Shown: positions 9,313-17,981, numbered from the stretch's first letter. The stretch is 64,000 nt of DNA from Paracoccus solventivorans (GCF_900142875.1 NZ_FRCK01000002.1:248001-312000); one strand, 5' to 3'. Notes: generated by a model from the letters alone, not told the origin. Numbers and translations: made by a program.

Positions 9313-10302
9313 TCAGTCGCGCCCGGTGGCAGCGGGCGCGGGCTCGGCGCCGTTTTCGGCGGTTTCCGGTGCGGCGGGCGGGGTCGAGGTCGGCGCGGCC
9401 GGCAGGGCCGAGGGCAGCACCCCGGGCGCCGGCAGGTCGGCCACCACCGGCGCCGACAGCCCGCCCAGCATCCTCAGGATCGAGATCAGCTCCTCGCGCA
9501 GCTTCTTGCGATGGGTCACCCGGTCCAGCATCCCGTGTTCCAGCAGGTATTCGGCGCGCTGGAACCCCTCGGGCAGCTTCTCGCGGATGGTCTGCTCGAT
9601 CACCCGGGGGCCGGCGAAGCAGATCAGCGCATTGGGCTCGGCGATCTGGATGTCGCCCAGCATGGCGTAGCTGGCGGTGACGCCGCCGGTGGTCGGATGG
9701 GTCAGCACCACGATATAGGGCAGCCCGGCCTCTTTCAGCATCTGCACCGCGACGGTGGACCGCGGCATCTGCATCAGCGACAGGATGCCTTCCTGCATCC
9801 GGGCGCCGCCGGCGGCGGAAAACAGCACCAGCGGGCGCTTGAGCTTCACCGCGCGTTCGGCGGCGGCGACGATGGCGTTGCCGACATACATCCCCATCGA
9901 GCCGCCCATGAAGTTGAAATCCTGCGCGGCGGCGACGATCGGGGTGCGCCCCATCTCGCCCTCGGCGACCAGCATCGCCTCTTTCTCGCCGGTGGATTTC
10001 TGCGCGGCCTTCATCCGCTCGGGGTATTTCTTCTGGTCGCGGAACCCCAGCGGGTCGGCCAGCGGCTCGGGCACCTTGACCTCGACGAAGACCCCGCCGT
10101 CGAACAGCGCGGTGAACCGCGCGCGCGGCGAGATCGCCAGATGGTGATCGCAGTTCGAGCAGACGTTGAGGTTGTCGGCCAGTTCCCGGTGAAACAGCAT
10201 CGTCCCGCATTCGGGGCATTTGGTCCACAGGTTCTCGGGCACTTCGCGCCGCGAAAACAGCGAGTTGATGCGCGGCCGGACGTAGTTGGTGATCCAGTTC
10301 AT
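9313..10302 (-). CDS. accD: Acetyl-CoA carboxylase carboxyltransferase subunit beta
   Basis: 329 residues from the ATG at 10302 (MNWITNYVRP). The N-terminal zinc ribbon uses Cys29, Cys32, Cys48 and Cys51; then the crotonase-fold carboxyltransferase domain with GARMQEG and TTGGVTASYA oxyanion glycines. It transfers the carboxyl group from biotin to acetyl-CoA together with AccA. The last roughly 40 residues form a Pro/Ala-rich extension (PTSTPPAAPETAENG) not needed by the fold. An open frame continues upstream of the start without homology. Confidence 0.96.
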   Translation of the reverse strand: MNWITNYVRPRINSLFSRREVPENLWTKCPECGTMLFHRELADNLNVCSNCDHHLAISPRARFTALFDGGVFVEVKVPEPLADPLGFRDQKKYPERMKAAQKSTGEKEAMLVAEGEMGRTPIVAAAQDFNFMGGSMGMYVGNAIVAAAERAVKLKRPLVLFSAAGGARMQEGILSLMQMPRSTVAVQMLKEAGLPYIVVLTHPTTGGVTASYAMLGDIQIAEPNALICFAGPRVIEQTIREKLPEGFQRAEYLLEHGMLDRVTHRKKLREELISILRMLGGLSAPVVADLPAPGVLPSALPAAPTSTPPAAPETAENGAEPAPAATGRD

Positions 10303-10404
10303 CCTGTTGCCCCTGCCTGACGGTTCGGGCGTGAAATAGGCCGCCGGGACGGATGATGCAACGCAAAGCCGGAATCCGGGCCGAGACGACGGGCAAGTGC
10401 CGGA

Positions 10405-10515
10405 CCGGGGCTCTGCCCCGGACCCCGGGATATTTAAGAACCGCCCGAAAGAGCAGACAGCGCAATACGCCACCTTCTTTCATCTTGCCGGAAATATCCT
10501 CGGGGTCCGGGGCAG
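10405..10515. repeat. Inverted pair of GGGATATTT repeats between accD and azlC
   Basis: A CCGGGGC/GCCCCGG hairpin (10405–10421) overlaps GGACCCCGGGATATTT (10420–10435). About 55 bases later comes the near-inverted arm GGAAATATCCTCGGGGTCC (10490–10508), preceded by CTTCTTTCATCTTGCC. The two arms form a long imperfect inverted repeat. The gap is divergent, so no coding 3' end is adjacent, unlike most copies. Confidence 0.8.
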
Positions 10516-10576
10516 ACAGCCCGCACCACCGTCGGCCCGCTTGCCATCCCGCCCGCCGCGCGGCAATCACCGCGGC

Positions 10577-11266
10577 ATGGATGGGACGGACAGGGACAGG
10601 ATCGCCGCGGGGATGCGGGCCGGGTTGCCGGTGGCGCTGGGGTATCTGCCGGCGGCCTTCGCCTTTGGCGCCGCGGCCAGTGCCATCGGGCTGAGCGCGC
10701 CCGAGGTCGGCGCCATGTCGGCCATCGTGTTTTCCGGCGCCAACCAGGCGTTCCTGCTGGCCGCGATCCCGGCGGGGATGCCGGTCGTGCTGATGGTGGC
10801 GCTGACCGCCGCGGCCAGCCTGCGGCACCTGCTTTACGGGCTGGTGCTGCGCGACCGCATCGGCGGCAGCCGTCCCCAGCGCGCCGCATTCGCCTATGGG
10901 CTGACGGATGAGGTGTTCGCCACCGCCCTTGCCGCCAGCACCGGCGATCATGGAAAGGCTCGCCCCGGCGGCCGCTGGCTGATCGGCCTGGCCCTGACCG
11001 CCTGGGCGGCGTGGAGCCTGGGCAGCGTCGCCGGCGCCGCCGCGGGCGACGCGCTGCGGCGCTTAAGCGAATCGGCCGCCGCCGCCATGGGCTTTGCCCT
11101 GCCCGCGCTGTTCATCGGGCTGATGCTGGGCGCCCTGCGGCGCGAGGTCGCGGTGCCGGTGGCGCTTGCCGCCGCCATCGCCGCGCTGGCCGTGCTGTCG
11201 GGCCATGCGCAGCTGGCCATCCCCGGCGGCGCGCTGGCGTGCCTGAGCGCAAGGTGGTTCCGTTGA
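10577..11266 (+). CDS. azlC: AzlC family branched-chain amino acid exporter, large subunit
   Basis: 229-residue membrane protein with about seven hydrophobic helices. The conserved AzlC features are GLPVALGYLPAAFAFG, FSGANQAFLLA and LRHLLYGLVLRDR (the LR-HxLY motif). AzlC with AzlD exports branched-chain amino acids or their analogues. The start is ATG 10577. The stop overlaps the azlD start (TTGA), the normal tight pairing. Confidence 0.93.
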   Translation: MDGTDRDRIAAGMRAGLPVALGYLPAAFAFGAAASAIGLSAPEVGAMSAIVFSGANQAFLLAAIPAGMPVVLMVALTAAASLRHLLYGLVLRDRIGGSRPQRAAFAYGLTDEVFATALAASTGDHGKARPGGRWLIGLALTAWAAWSLGSVAGAAAGDALRRLSESAAAAMGFALPALFIGLMLGALRREVAVPVALAAAIAALAVLSGHAQLAIPGGALACLSARWFR

Positions 11267-11574
11267 GCGCGGCGCTGTGGCTCGCCTTTGCCCTCATCGG
11301 GGCGCTGACCTATCTGACCCGCGTCCTGCCGCTGCTGTCGCGCCGCCGCGGCAGCGGGGCGCCGCCGCCTGCGTGGCTGGACGCGCTCGGCCCCTGCATC
11401 CTCGCCGCCATCGCCGTCGCCGTGCTGCTGCCCGAGGCCCGCGCCGCGCTGGCCGCGGACAGCTGGCGCCCCTTTGCGCTGGGATCGGCCGCCGCCGCCG
11501 CGGTCATGCTGTGGCGCCGCGATGCCGGGCTGGCGACGCTGGCCGGGGTTGCGGCCTATTGGCTGGCGATCTGA
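11263..11574 (+). CDS. azlD: AzlD family branched-chain amino acid exporter, small subunit
   Basis: 103 residues, four predicted helices, with the signature LTYLTRVLPLL near the N-terminus. The likely start is TTG 11263, overlapping the azlC stop and preceded by AAGG at 11251–11254; an in-frame GTG at 11254 is possible but overlaps that ribosome site. Partner of AzlC. A 76-base gap separates it from ilvD, a branched-chain biosynthesis gene, so the three may be functionally linked. Confidence 0.9.
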   Translation: MSAALWLAFALIGALTYLTRVLPLLSRRRGSGAPPPAWLDALGPCILAAIAVAVLLPEARAALAADSWRPFALGSAAAAAVMLWRRDAGLATLAGVAAYWLAI

Positions 11575-11650
11575 GACAACGCCCCCTCCCCAGCACCCTT
11601 GCCCGCCGGGCCGCGCGGGACTATTCCACCTTCAGCCAGAGGGGATTGCC

Positions 11651-13384
11651 ATGAAGAACACGCGCTTCGACAAGTCGAAACTGCCCAGCCGTCACGTCAC
11701 CGAGGGGCCGTCGCGTGCCGCGCATCGCAGCTATCTTTACGCGATGGGCATCACCGAAGAGGAAATTCACCAGCCCTTCGTCGGCGTCGCCACCTGCTGG
11801 AACGAAGCCGCGCCCTGCAACATCGCCCTGAACCGGCAGGCGCAGTCGGTGAAGATGGGCGTCAAGAAGGGCGGCGGCACCCCGCGCGAATTCACCACCA
11901 TCACCGTGACCGACGGCATCGCCATGGGGCATGAGGGGATGCGCTCGTCGCTGGCCTCGCGCGATGCCATTGCCGACACGGTGGAACTGACCATGCGCGG
12001 CCATTGCTACGACGCGCTGGTCGGGCTGGCGGGCTGCGACAAGTCGCTGCCGGGGATGATGATGGCGATGGTGCGGCTGAACGTGCCCTCGGTCTTCATC
12101 TACGGCGGCTCGATCTTGCCGGGCAAGTACAAGGGCCGCGACATCGTGGTCCAGGACATGTTCGAGGCCGCCGGCCAGCACGCCGCCGGGCTGCTGTCGG
12201 ATGCGGAACTGGCGATCATGGAAAAACTGGCCTGCCCCTCGGCCGGGGCCTGCGGCGGCCAGTATACCGCCAACACCATGGCCTGCGTGTCCGAGGCGAT
12301 CGGGCTGGCGCTGATGAACTCGTCGGGGGCGCCGGCGCCCTATGAATCGCGCGACGCGTTCGGGGATGCCTCGGGCGTGGCGGTGATGAACCTGCTGGAA
12401 AAGAACATCCGCCCCCGCGACATCGTGACCCGCAAGTCGCTGGAAAACGCCGCCCGCGTGGTCGCCTGCACCGGCGGCTCGACCAATGGCGGGCTGCACC
12501 TGCCGGCCATCGCGCATGAGGCGGGGATCGACTTCGACCTGTTCGACGTCTGCGACATCTTCCACGACACCCCCTATTTCGTGAACCTGCGCCCGGGCGG
12601 CGAATATGTCGCCAAGGACCTCTATGAGGCCGGCGGCATCCCGGTCGTGATGAAGGAACTGGCCCGCGAAGGCCTGCTGCATCTGGACTGCATCACCGCA
12701 TCCGGCCGCACCCTGGGCGAAGAGCTGGACGACATCCGGGGCGAGCCCGACGGCCGCGTGATCCACCCCGTCGCCACCCCGCTCAGCAAGACCGGCGGCG
12801 TGGTCGGGCTGCGCGGCAACCTTGCCCCCGACGGGGCCATCGTCAAGGTCGCCGGCATGGCCGAGGAAGACCAGATCTTCACCGGCCCGGCGCTGGTCTT
12901 CGAATGCGAGGAAGACGCGTTCGAGGCGGTGCAGAACCGCACCTACCAGGAAGGCTGCGTCTTCGTCATCCGCAACGAGGGCCCCGCCGGCGGTCCGGGG
13001 ATGCGCGAGATGCTGGCCACCACCGCCGCGCTGTCCGGCCAGGGCATGGGCAAAAAGGTCGCGCTGATCACCGACGGCCGGTTTTCCGGCGCCACCCGCG
13101 GCTTCTGCGTGGGCCACGTCGGCCCCGAGGCCGCGCATGGCGGCCCGATCGCGCTGATCCGGAACGGCGACATGATCACCATCGACGCAATCAAGGGTGA
13201 AATCTCGGTCGATCTGTCCGACGAGGAGCTCGCCCGCCGCAAGCAGGACTGGGCCGGCCCGCGCAAGACCGACTATGCCTCGGGGGCGCTGTGGAAATAC
13301 GCGCAGCTGGTCGGCTCGGCCCGCTACGGCGCCGTCACCCACCCCGGCGCCAAGGAGGAAACCCACGTCTACATGGACCAGTGA
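11651..13384 (+). CDS. ilvD: Dihydroxy-acid dehydratase
   Basis: 577 residues. It dehydrates 2,3-dihydroxy-isovalerate or -methylvalerate in valine/isoleucine synthesis with an Fe–S cluster. The cluster cysteines are in VATCWNEAAPCN, LAGCDKSLPG and SAGACGGQYTANTMA, and the C-terminal DGRFSGATRGFCVGHV motif is present. The start is MKNTRFDKSKLPS at ATG 11651, after the Shine-Dalgarno GAGGGG. The upstream open frame is not conserved. Confidence 0.97.
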   Translation: MKNTRFDKSKLPSRHVTEGPSRAAHRSYLYAMGITEEEIHQPFVGVATCWNEAAPCNIALNRQAQSVKMGVKKGGGTPREFTTITVTDGIAMGHEGMRSSLASRDAIADTVELTMRGHCYDALVGLAGCDKSLPGMMMAMVRLNVPSVFIYGGSILPGKYKGRDIVVQDMFEAAGQHAAGLLSDAELAIMEKLACPSAGACGGQYTANTMACVSEAIGLALMNSSGAPAPYESRDAFGDASGVAVMNLLEKNIRPRDIVTRKSLENAARVVACTGGSTNGGLHLPAIAHEAGIDFDLFDVCDIFHDTPYFVNLRPGGEYVAKDLYEAGGIPVVMKELAREGLLHLDCITASGRTLGEELDDIRGEPDGRVIHPVATPLSKTGGVVGLRGNLAPDGAIVKVAGMAEEDQIFTGPALVFECEEDAFEAVQNRTYQEGCVFVIRNEGPAGGPGMREMLATTAALSGQGMGKKVALITDGRFSGATRGFCVGHVGPEAAHGGPIALIRNGDMITIDAIKGEISVDLSDEELARRKQDWAGPRKTDYASGALWKYAQLVGSARYGAVTHPGAKEETHVYMDQ

Positions 13385-13415
13385 CGGGACGGGGACCGAT
13401 GACGGAGCGGCGGCG

Positions 13416-14201
13416 ATGAAGCTGCGCCCGCGGCGCTGGCTGGCCGACCGGCTGCGGCTGCACGGCTGCGGACAATGGGACGCCCTGGCCGAACGCGCCG
13501 GGGCGCTGCCGCCGGGGCGGCTGCGGCGGCTGCGCGACGAAGGCCGGGCGCTGCGCCGCGACCTCGACCGTTTCATCGCCCGCGCGCAGCTGCGGCTGGA
13601 CGGGACCGGGCGGGCGGCGGATGTGCCGCATCTGCCGCCGGGGACCGACTGGCGCTGGCGCCCGGGGGTGCTGCTGGCGCGGCTGGACCGCCCCGGCATC
13701 GCCGCCCCCGACAGCGGCACCCGGCTGGGCGAGGAAACCGGCCTCTGGCACGACTGCGTTTCGCGGGCGCTGGTGCTGCGGCAGCTGCCCAACCGCTCGG
13801 CCGCCGATCTTGCCCCCTATGGACTGCAGCTGGAAACCATGGGGTTCCGGGGCAGCTATCTGTCCATCGCCATCGACCTGCCGCCCGAAAGCCTGGCCGG
13901 GCTGACCCGCGGCCATATCCTGCGGCTGGACAGCGTGCTCAGCGTCGAACGCCCGCTCAGCATCTTTGCGCGGCTGAACATCGGCCACGGCCCGAACACC
14001 GACAGCGCCCTGCGCCACCTGGGCGATTTCCGCCCCGACGAGACCACGCCGAGGGTGGTCGAGTTCGACCTGCATTATCTCGACATCAACGAGCGGCGGC
14101 TGGAAAAGATGTGGCTCGACCTGATCTTCGAGGCGCCGCAGATGAACGCGGCCCGGATCCGCGACCTGTTCCTGTCGCGCCACCCCCGCGCCCAGGTCTG
14201 A
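13416..14201 (+). CDS. DUF6478-like conserved protein
   Basis: 261 residues with no signal peptide. A basic, Leu-rich N-terminal half is followed by a mixed alpha/beta core around RLGEETGLWHDCVSRALVLRQ, GLQLETMGFRGSYLSIAIDLP, LSIFARLNIGHGPNT and EFDLHYLDINERRLEKMWLDL. It resembles the Rhodobacterales-restricted DUF6478 family as I remember it. The function is unknown. It is followed 13 bases later by the 14215 gene, so the two probably form an operon behind ilvD. Confidence 0.7.
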   Translation: MKLRPRRWLADRLRLHGCGQWDALAERAGALPPGRLRRLRDEGRALRRDLDRFIARAQLRLDGTGRAADVPHLPPGTDWRWRPGVLLARLDRPGIAAPDSGTRLGEETGLWHDCVSRALVLRQLPNRSAADLAPYGLQLETMGFRGSYLSIAIDLPPESLAGLTRGHILRLDSVLSVERPLSIFARLNIGHGPNTDSALRHLGDFRPDETTPRVVEFDLHYLDINERRLEKMWLDLIFEAPQMNAARIRDLFLSRHPRAQV

Positions 14202-14214
14202 CAAAGGAAACGCC

Positions 14215-14613
14215 ATGCCCGGACGGATCACCGCCGCAGATGTCTCGTCGCTGGGGCTTCGCCGCGGGGTGTGGGAATGCACCTGGCGCAGCCCCGCCCC
14301 GCCGCCGCGCGTGGCGCTGACGCTCGAGGGGCGCACGGTGGCGCTGGCCCAGCTGACCCCCGAAGACGAAGGCAGCTGGCGCGCCAGCGCCCGGATCCCG
14401 CCCGAAACCCTGTCCGACGGCGCCCAGACCTATGTGCTGGTCGCCGACGACGGCGACGGCACCGAGGACCCCCGCCCCGGCGCCACCCGCCTGGCGCATC
14501 TGCCGCTGCTGGCCGGCGAGGCGCTGGCCGACGACCTGCGCGCCGAGATCGACCTGCTGCGGGCCGAGATGGACCTGCTCAAACGCGAACTCCGCCGCCT
14601 CGCCACCGGCTGA
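14215..14613 (+). CDS. Small protein with C-terminal coiled coil
   Basis: 132 residues, function not recognised. The N-terminal two thirds look beta-rich (GVWECTWRSP, RVALTLEGRTVALAQL, GAQTYVLVADDGDG). The C-terminal 30 residues form a clear heptad coiled coil (DDLRAEIDLLRAEMDLLKRE). It follows the DUF6478-like gene within 13 bases. The last 45 codons and the hairpin behind the stop are repeated 284 bp downstream. Confidence 0.75.
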   Translation: MPGRITAADVSSLGLRRGVWECTWRSPAPPPRVALTLEGRTVALAQLTPEDEGSWRASARIPPETLSDGAQTYVLVADDGDGTEDPRPGATRLAHLPLLAGEALADDLRAEIDLLRAEMDLLKRELRRLATG

Positions 14614-14618
14614 GCCGA

Positions 14619-14641
14619 GCTGCCGCGCGTCCCGCGGCAGC
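14619..14641 (+). terminator. Hairpin after the 14215 gene
   Basis: GCTGCCGCG (14619–14627) pairs with CGCGGCAGC (14633–14641) over a 5-base loop, 6 bases after the stop. There is no T tract, so termination is plausible but weak. The same hairpin recurs at 14903–14925 in the duplicated copy. Confidence 0.6.
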
Positions 14642-14762
14642 AGGACTGCGGCGGCCCGGCTGAAAGATGCCGCGGCTGGTGGGATACCGCAGCTGCTCGC
14701 AACTCCCCGGCGCCCGGCATGATGCCCGTTCAGGACGCCATGACTGCTGTCCGGCTGCCGCC

Positions 14763-14944
14763 GGTGCCACCCGCTTGGCGCATCTGCCGCTGCTGGCCGG
14801 CGAGGCGCTGGCCGACGACCTGCGCGCCGAGATCGACCTGCTGCGGGCCGAGATGGACCTGCTCAAACGCGAACTCCGCCGCCTCGCCACCGGCTGAGCC
14901 GCGCTGCCGCGCGTCCCGCGGCAGCAGGACTGCGGCCAGCCCGG
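14763..14944 (+). pseudogene. Tandem copy of the 3' end of the 14215 gene
   Basis: The segment 14479–14660 recurs at 14763–14944 (offset 284) almost base for base, encoding the same GATRLAHLPLLAGEAL, coiled-coil and RRLATG end plus stop and hairpin. The frame is open from ATG 14667 (76 residues), but the first 32 residues are unrelated and Cys/Arg-rich, so I regard it as a fossil. A second duplicated tract, GATGCCCG(T/C)TCAGGACGCC, at 14721–14739 and 14953–14971 shows that the unit was about 280 bp long with a later internal deletion. Confidence 0.85.
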
Positions 14945-15059
14945 CCCGGCAGGATGCCCGCTCAGGACGCCGTGGCTGCTGTCCGGCTGCCCGCGCCTGC
15001 CCGTTGTCCCTTGCTTTCGAACGCCCGGGAAACGACGCCGCACAGCCCGCAAGACCCCC

Positions 15060-15418
15060 GCCTGCCCTCTTTCATCTTGCCTCACATATCCCGGGGCTTC
15101 CGAGCGCCCGAAACAGGAGGCGGGCCAAAATACAGAAGGCCGTTACCCGCTTTCAGGCTTACTCTGTAAAAATATCCCGTTCTTTCTTGTAAGAACATTT
15201 TTGCCTCCCTGCACCCGGAACAGGGGGCGAGTTAGAAAACAGAAGCCCGTTTCCGGCTTTCCCGCCTTCGACTTTCTTGCAAAAGCATCCCGGTTTCCGG
15301 GCACCCACAACAGGGGGCGGCTCAGGCAACAGAACCCCGTTCACCCGCTCTCCCCAACTCCTTCTTCCTTGTAAAAATATCCCGGGGGTGCGGGGTGCCC
15401 CCCCCAGTGGTGCCGACA
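15060..15418. repeat. Degenerate tandem repeats of the AATATCCCGG element
   Basis: Four diverged units of about 90–110 bp in one orientation have cores near 15085 (CATATCCCGGGGCTTCCGAG), 15171 (AAATATCCCGTTC), 15281 (AAAAGCATCCCGGTTTCCGG) and 15378 (AAAATATCCCGGGGGTGCG). Each is followed by an (A)CCC(G/A)NAACAGG-type tract, a GGCGG(A/C)TCAG-like tract and AACAGAA. It fills the convergent gap up to the GNAT 3' end. No gene is seen from 14945 to 15418. Confidence 0.82.
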
Positions 15419-16153
15419 TCACCCCTGTCGCCAATAGGAATACCCGCCGATCTCGGAAAACCCCAGCCGCGCGTAGAATGCGCGCGCGACCGCGTTGTCC
15501 TCGGTCACCGACAGGCCCAGCTGCGCCGCGCCTTGCGCGCGGGCAAAGCGGGCGGCGCGGCGTACCATCCAGGCGCCCAGGCCGCGGCCGCGCCATTGCG
15601 GCAGCACCGCCAGCGCGTGCATCAGCGCGACCTCGCCCTGCACGGCGACGAAACAGGCCCCGGCGGCGCGATCCTCCATCCGGCCGATGATCGCGGCCTT
15701 GGGGGTCTGCACCCGCTCCATGATCGCCTGCCGCTCGGGACCGACGTCGCAGGCCAACCACAGCTCGCGCTGGATCGCCAGCGGCGGCCACAGTGCCATG
15801 GCAGTGACCGAGGGAATCTCGGGCTCGCACAGCGGCGCCACCGGGCTGGACAGGATCAGCGTCGGCTCGCTCTCGGCGTAGCCGCGCCGGCGCAGCGCGT
15901 GGGCCAGCGCCGCGTCCTCGCGCTCGACCGCGAACAGCGCCGGCTGGCCCCAGGCGCGGTGGCGGGCCTCGGCAGCCTCGACATCGGCGCCGATGCCGCC
16001 CTGGCCGGCCGGGGCCGCATCCTCGAGCCGGCGCGCGCAGCTGACGCGGCCGCCGCCGCCGGCGCCGCGCCCGACCACCAGCCCGCCGGCCAGCACATAT
16101 TCCGCCGCCGGCCAGGTCGCGGCCCAGGCCGCATCGAACGCCCCCGAGATCAT
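15419..16153 (-). CDS. GNAT family N-acetyltransferase
   Basis: 244 residues. The C-terminal GNAT fold carries the acetyl-CoA motif LPQWRGRGLGAWMVRRAARFA, then LSVTEDNAVARAFYARLGF. The N-terminal half is more divergent and may be a degenerate second GNAT domain. The substrate is unknown. Its ATG overlaps the stop of the upstream molybdopterin-binding-domain gene (ATGA), so the two are coupled. Confidence 0.85.
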   Translation of the reverse strand: MISGAFDAAWAATWPAAEYVLAGGLVVGRGAGGGGRVSCARRLEDAAPAGQGGIGADVEAAEARHRAWGQPALFAVEREDAALAHALRRRGYAESEPTLILSSPVAPLCEPEIPSVTAMALWPPLAIQRELWLACDVGPERQAIMERVQTPKAAIIGRMEDRAAGACFVAVQGEVALMHALAVLPQWRGRGLGAWMVRRAARFARAQGAAQLGLSVTEDNAVARAFYARLGFSEIGGYSYWRQG

Positions 16154-16890
16154 GCGCCGAATCTTTCGACCAGCGCGGCGCGAGCCCGCTCGACCTCGCC
16201 CGCGTCCAGACCGCGCACCACCACGTTGGTGCCGTAGCCGCGATCGTCGCGGAACGGGTAGCTGCCCAGCGACAGCGAAGGATGGGCGTCGGCGACGGCG
16301 CGCAGATCCTCGGCGACCTCGGATTCCGGGCGCAGCACCTCGATGGTGGCGGATTGCACCGGGCGGCCGGTGGCCAGCTGCGGCACGATCGCCTCGACCA
16401 TGCTGCGAAAGACCGAGGGCACCCCCGCCATCACATGCAACCCGCCGATGGAAAACCCCGGCGCCGCCGACACCGCATTCCGGATCAGCGTGGCGCCGCG
16501 GGGGATGCGGGCCATGCGCAGGCGGCTTTCGGTGATCTCGACCCCGCGCGCGCCCCAGTGCTCTTCCATCACGCGGCGGGCATCGGGGTTCAGCTCCAGC
16601 GCCGCGCCATAGGCCTCGGCCACGGCGTCGGCGGTGATGTCGTCATGGGTCGGCCCGATCCCGCCCGAGCTGAACACCATGTCCCAGGCGCCGCCCAGAT
16701 GCCGGTCCAGCGCCCGCAGCGCCGCCACGATGGCCGCGTGATCGTCGGCCACCACGCGGATTTCACGCAGGTCGATGCCGATCGCGTTCAGCACGTCGGC
16801 CAGGTGATGGGCATTCAGGTCGCGGGTGCGACCGGACAGGATTTCGTCGCCGATCAGCAGGATGGCGGCGGTCGGATTGTCGGACTGCAT
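16150..16890 (-). CDS. MoaB/CinA-N-like molybdopterin-binding domain protein
   Basis: 246 residues from ATG 16890, preceded by AAGGGAACCCC. The MoCF_biosynth domain shows AILLIGDEILSGRTRDLN, the VFSSGGIGPTHDDITADAVA signature and GVPSVFRSM. This is the CinA N-terminal type (competence/damage-inducible protein A) without the C-terminal deamidase domain. The family has ADP-ribose or NMN-related pyrophosphatase or molybdenum-cofactor roles; which applies here cannot be seen. It is divergent from map. Confidence 0.88.
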   Translation of the reverse strand: MQSDNPTAAILLIGDEILSGRTRDLNAHHLADVLNAIGIDLREIRVVADDHAAIVAALRALDRHLGGAWDMVFSSGGIGPTHDDITADAVAEAYGAALELNPDARRVMEEHWGARGVEITESRLRMARIPRGATLIRNAVSAAPGFSIGGLHVMAGVPSVFRSMVEAIVPQLATGRPVQSATIEVLRPESEVAEDLRAVADAHPSLSLGSYPFRDDRGYGTNVVVRGLDAGEVERARAALVERFGA

Positions 16891-17023
16891 CGGGGTTCCC
16901 TTCGCTTCGGGCGCCATAATGACAGGCTGCCGGGCCGGGACAAGGCCGTCCCGCAGGAAGCGGGGGGCTGGAACAACCGCGCTGCCGGGTCTATCTCGGA
17001 CGATAAAGCGAAAGGACCGTCCG

Positions 17024-17824
17024 ATGAACGAAGCCCGCGTCACCCGCGAGGGGATCCGTATCCATGCCGCCGAGGATTTCGCCGGGATGCACGCGGCCGG
17101 GCAGCTGACGGCGCGCATCCTCGACGAGGTGGGCAGCCGCGTCCAGCCCGGCGCCACCACCGCCGAGATCGACGATTTCATCCGCCTCCGGGTCGAGGAG
17201 CTGGGCGCGACCAGCGCCACCATCGGCTATCGCGGCTACCAGCACGCCAGCTGCATCAGCGTGAACCACGTGGTCTGCCACGGGATTCCGGGCGACAAGC
17301 GGCTGGCCGACGGCGACATCCTTAACATCGACGTGACGGTGATCCTGGACGGGTGGTTCGGGGATTCCAGCCGGATGTATGTGGCGGGCACGCCTTCGGT
17401 CAAGGCGCGGCGGCTGATGCAGGTCACCCATGACGCGCTGATGAAGGGGATCGAGGCGGTGCGACCCGGCAACAGCTTCGGCGACATCGGCCACGCCATC
17501 CAAGCCTATGCCGAGGGCCACCGCATGTCCGTGGTGCGCGATTTCTGCGGTCACGGCATCGGGCGGGTGTTCCACGCGCCGCCGAACGTGCTGCATTTCG
17601 GCCGTCCCGGCAAAGGCCCGCTGCTGGAGGAAGGGATGTTCTTCACCATCGAGCCGATGATCAACCTCGGCCGCCCGGAAACCAAAGTGCTGGCCGACGA
17701 CTGGACCGCCGTCACCCGCGACAAGTCGCTGTCGGCGCAGTTCGAACACGCAATCGGCGTCACCGCCGACGGCTGCGAGATCTTCACCCTCTCGCCCGCC
17801 GGCAAGTTCTTCCCCAGCTTCTGA
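17024..17824 (+). CDS. map: Methionine aminopeptidase type I
   Basis: 266 residues. It removes the N-terminal Met from new proteins. The five metal ligands lie in the motifs NIDVTVILDGWFGDSS (two Asp), CGHGIGRVFHAPPN (His), FTIEPMIN (Glu) and QFEHAIGVT (Glu). The start ATG 17024 follows AAAGGA at 17011–17016. The long upstream extension of the frame is non-homologous. Confidence 0.96.
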   Translation: MNEARVTREGIRIHAAEDFAGMHAAGQLTARILDEVGSRVQPGATTAEIDDFIRLRVEELGATSATIGYRGYQHASCISVNHVVCHGIPGDKRLADGDILNIDVTVILDGWFGDSSRMYVAGTPSVKARRLMQVTHDALMKGIEAVRPGNSFGDIGHAIQAYAEGHRMSVVRDFCGHGIGRVFHAPPNVLHFGRPGKGPLLEEGMFFTIEPMINLGRPETKVLADDWTAVTRDKSLSAQFEHAIGVTADGCEIFTLSPAGKFFPSF

Positions 17825-17889
17825 ACGACGCGCGGCGCCATCCCCAGAAAAGCAGCCGCTTCCCCTGCCCGGCCTCCAATGCTTCGGGC

Positions 17890-17950
17890 GGTCACAAATA
17901 TCCTCCGGGGGTGCGGGGGTGGAAAACCCCCGCTCCGGCCGCGCCACCTG
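17890..17950 (-). repeat. GGGATATTT-type hairpin repeat after the ABC exporter gene
   Basis: In the sense of the minus-strand ABC gene: stop, a GCGGGGGT/ACCCCCGC hairpin (17913–17933, 5-base loop), then CCCCGGAGGATATTTG. It also lies after map on the other strand. It probably acts as, or is linked to, a transcription terminator. Confidence 0.8.
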
Positions 17951-17981
17951 CACCAGCCGCGCCAACCCCGGCGCGACAGCC

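Noticed and set aside
9794-10951. accD starting far upstream at 10473 or beyond
   Set aside because: The extension crosses a repeat copy and lacks AccD homology; the conserved start is MNWITNYVRP at 10302.
13399-13419. Mini-ORF MTERRR overlapping the DUF6478-like start
   Set aside because: Six codons only, no ribosome site or attenuator structure visible; chance is enough.
14667-14762. Independent gene starting at 14667
   Set aside because: The unique front has atypical composition and no homology; the rest is the copied 3' end of the previous gene.
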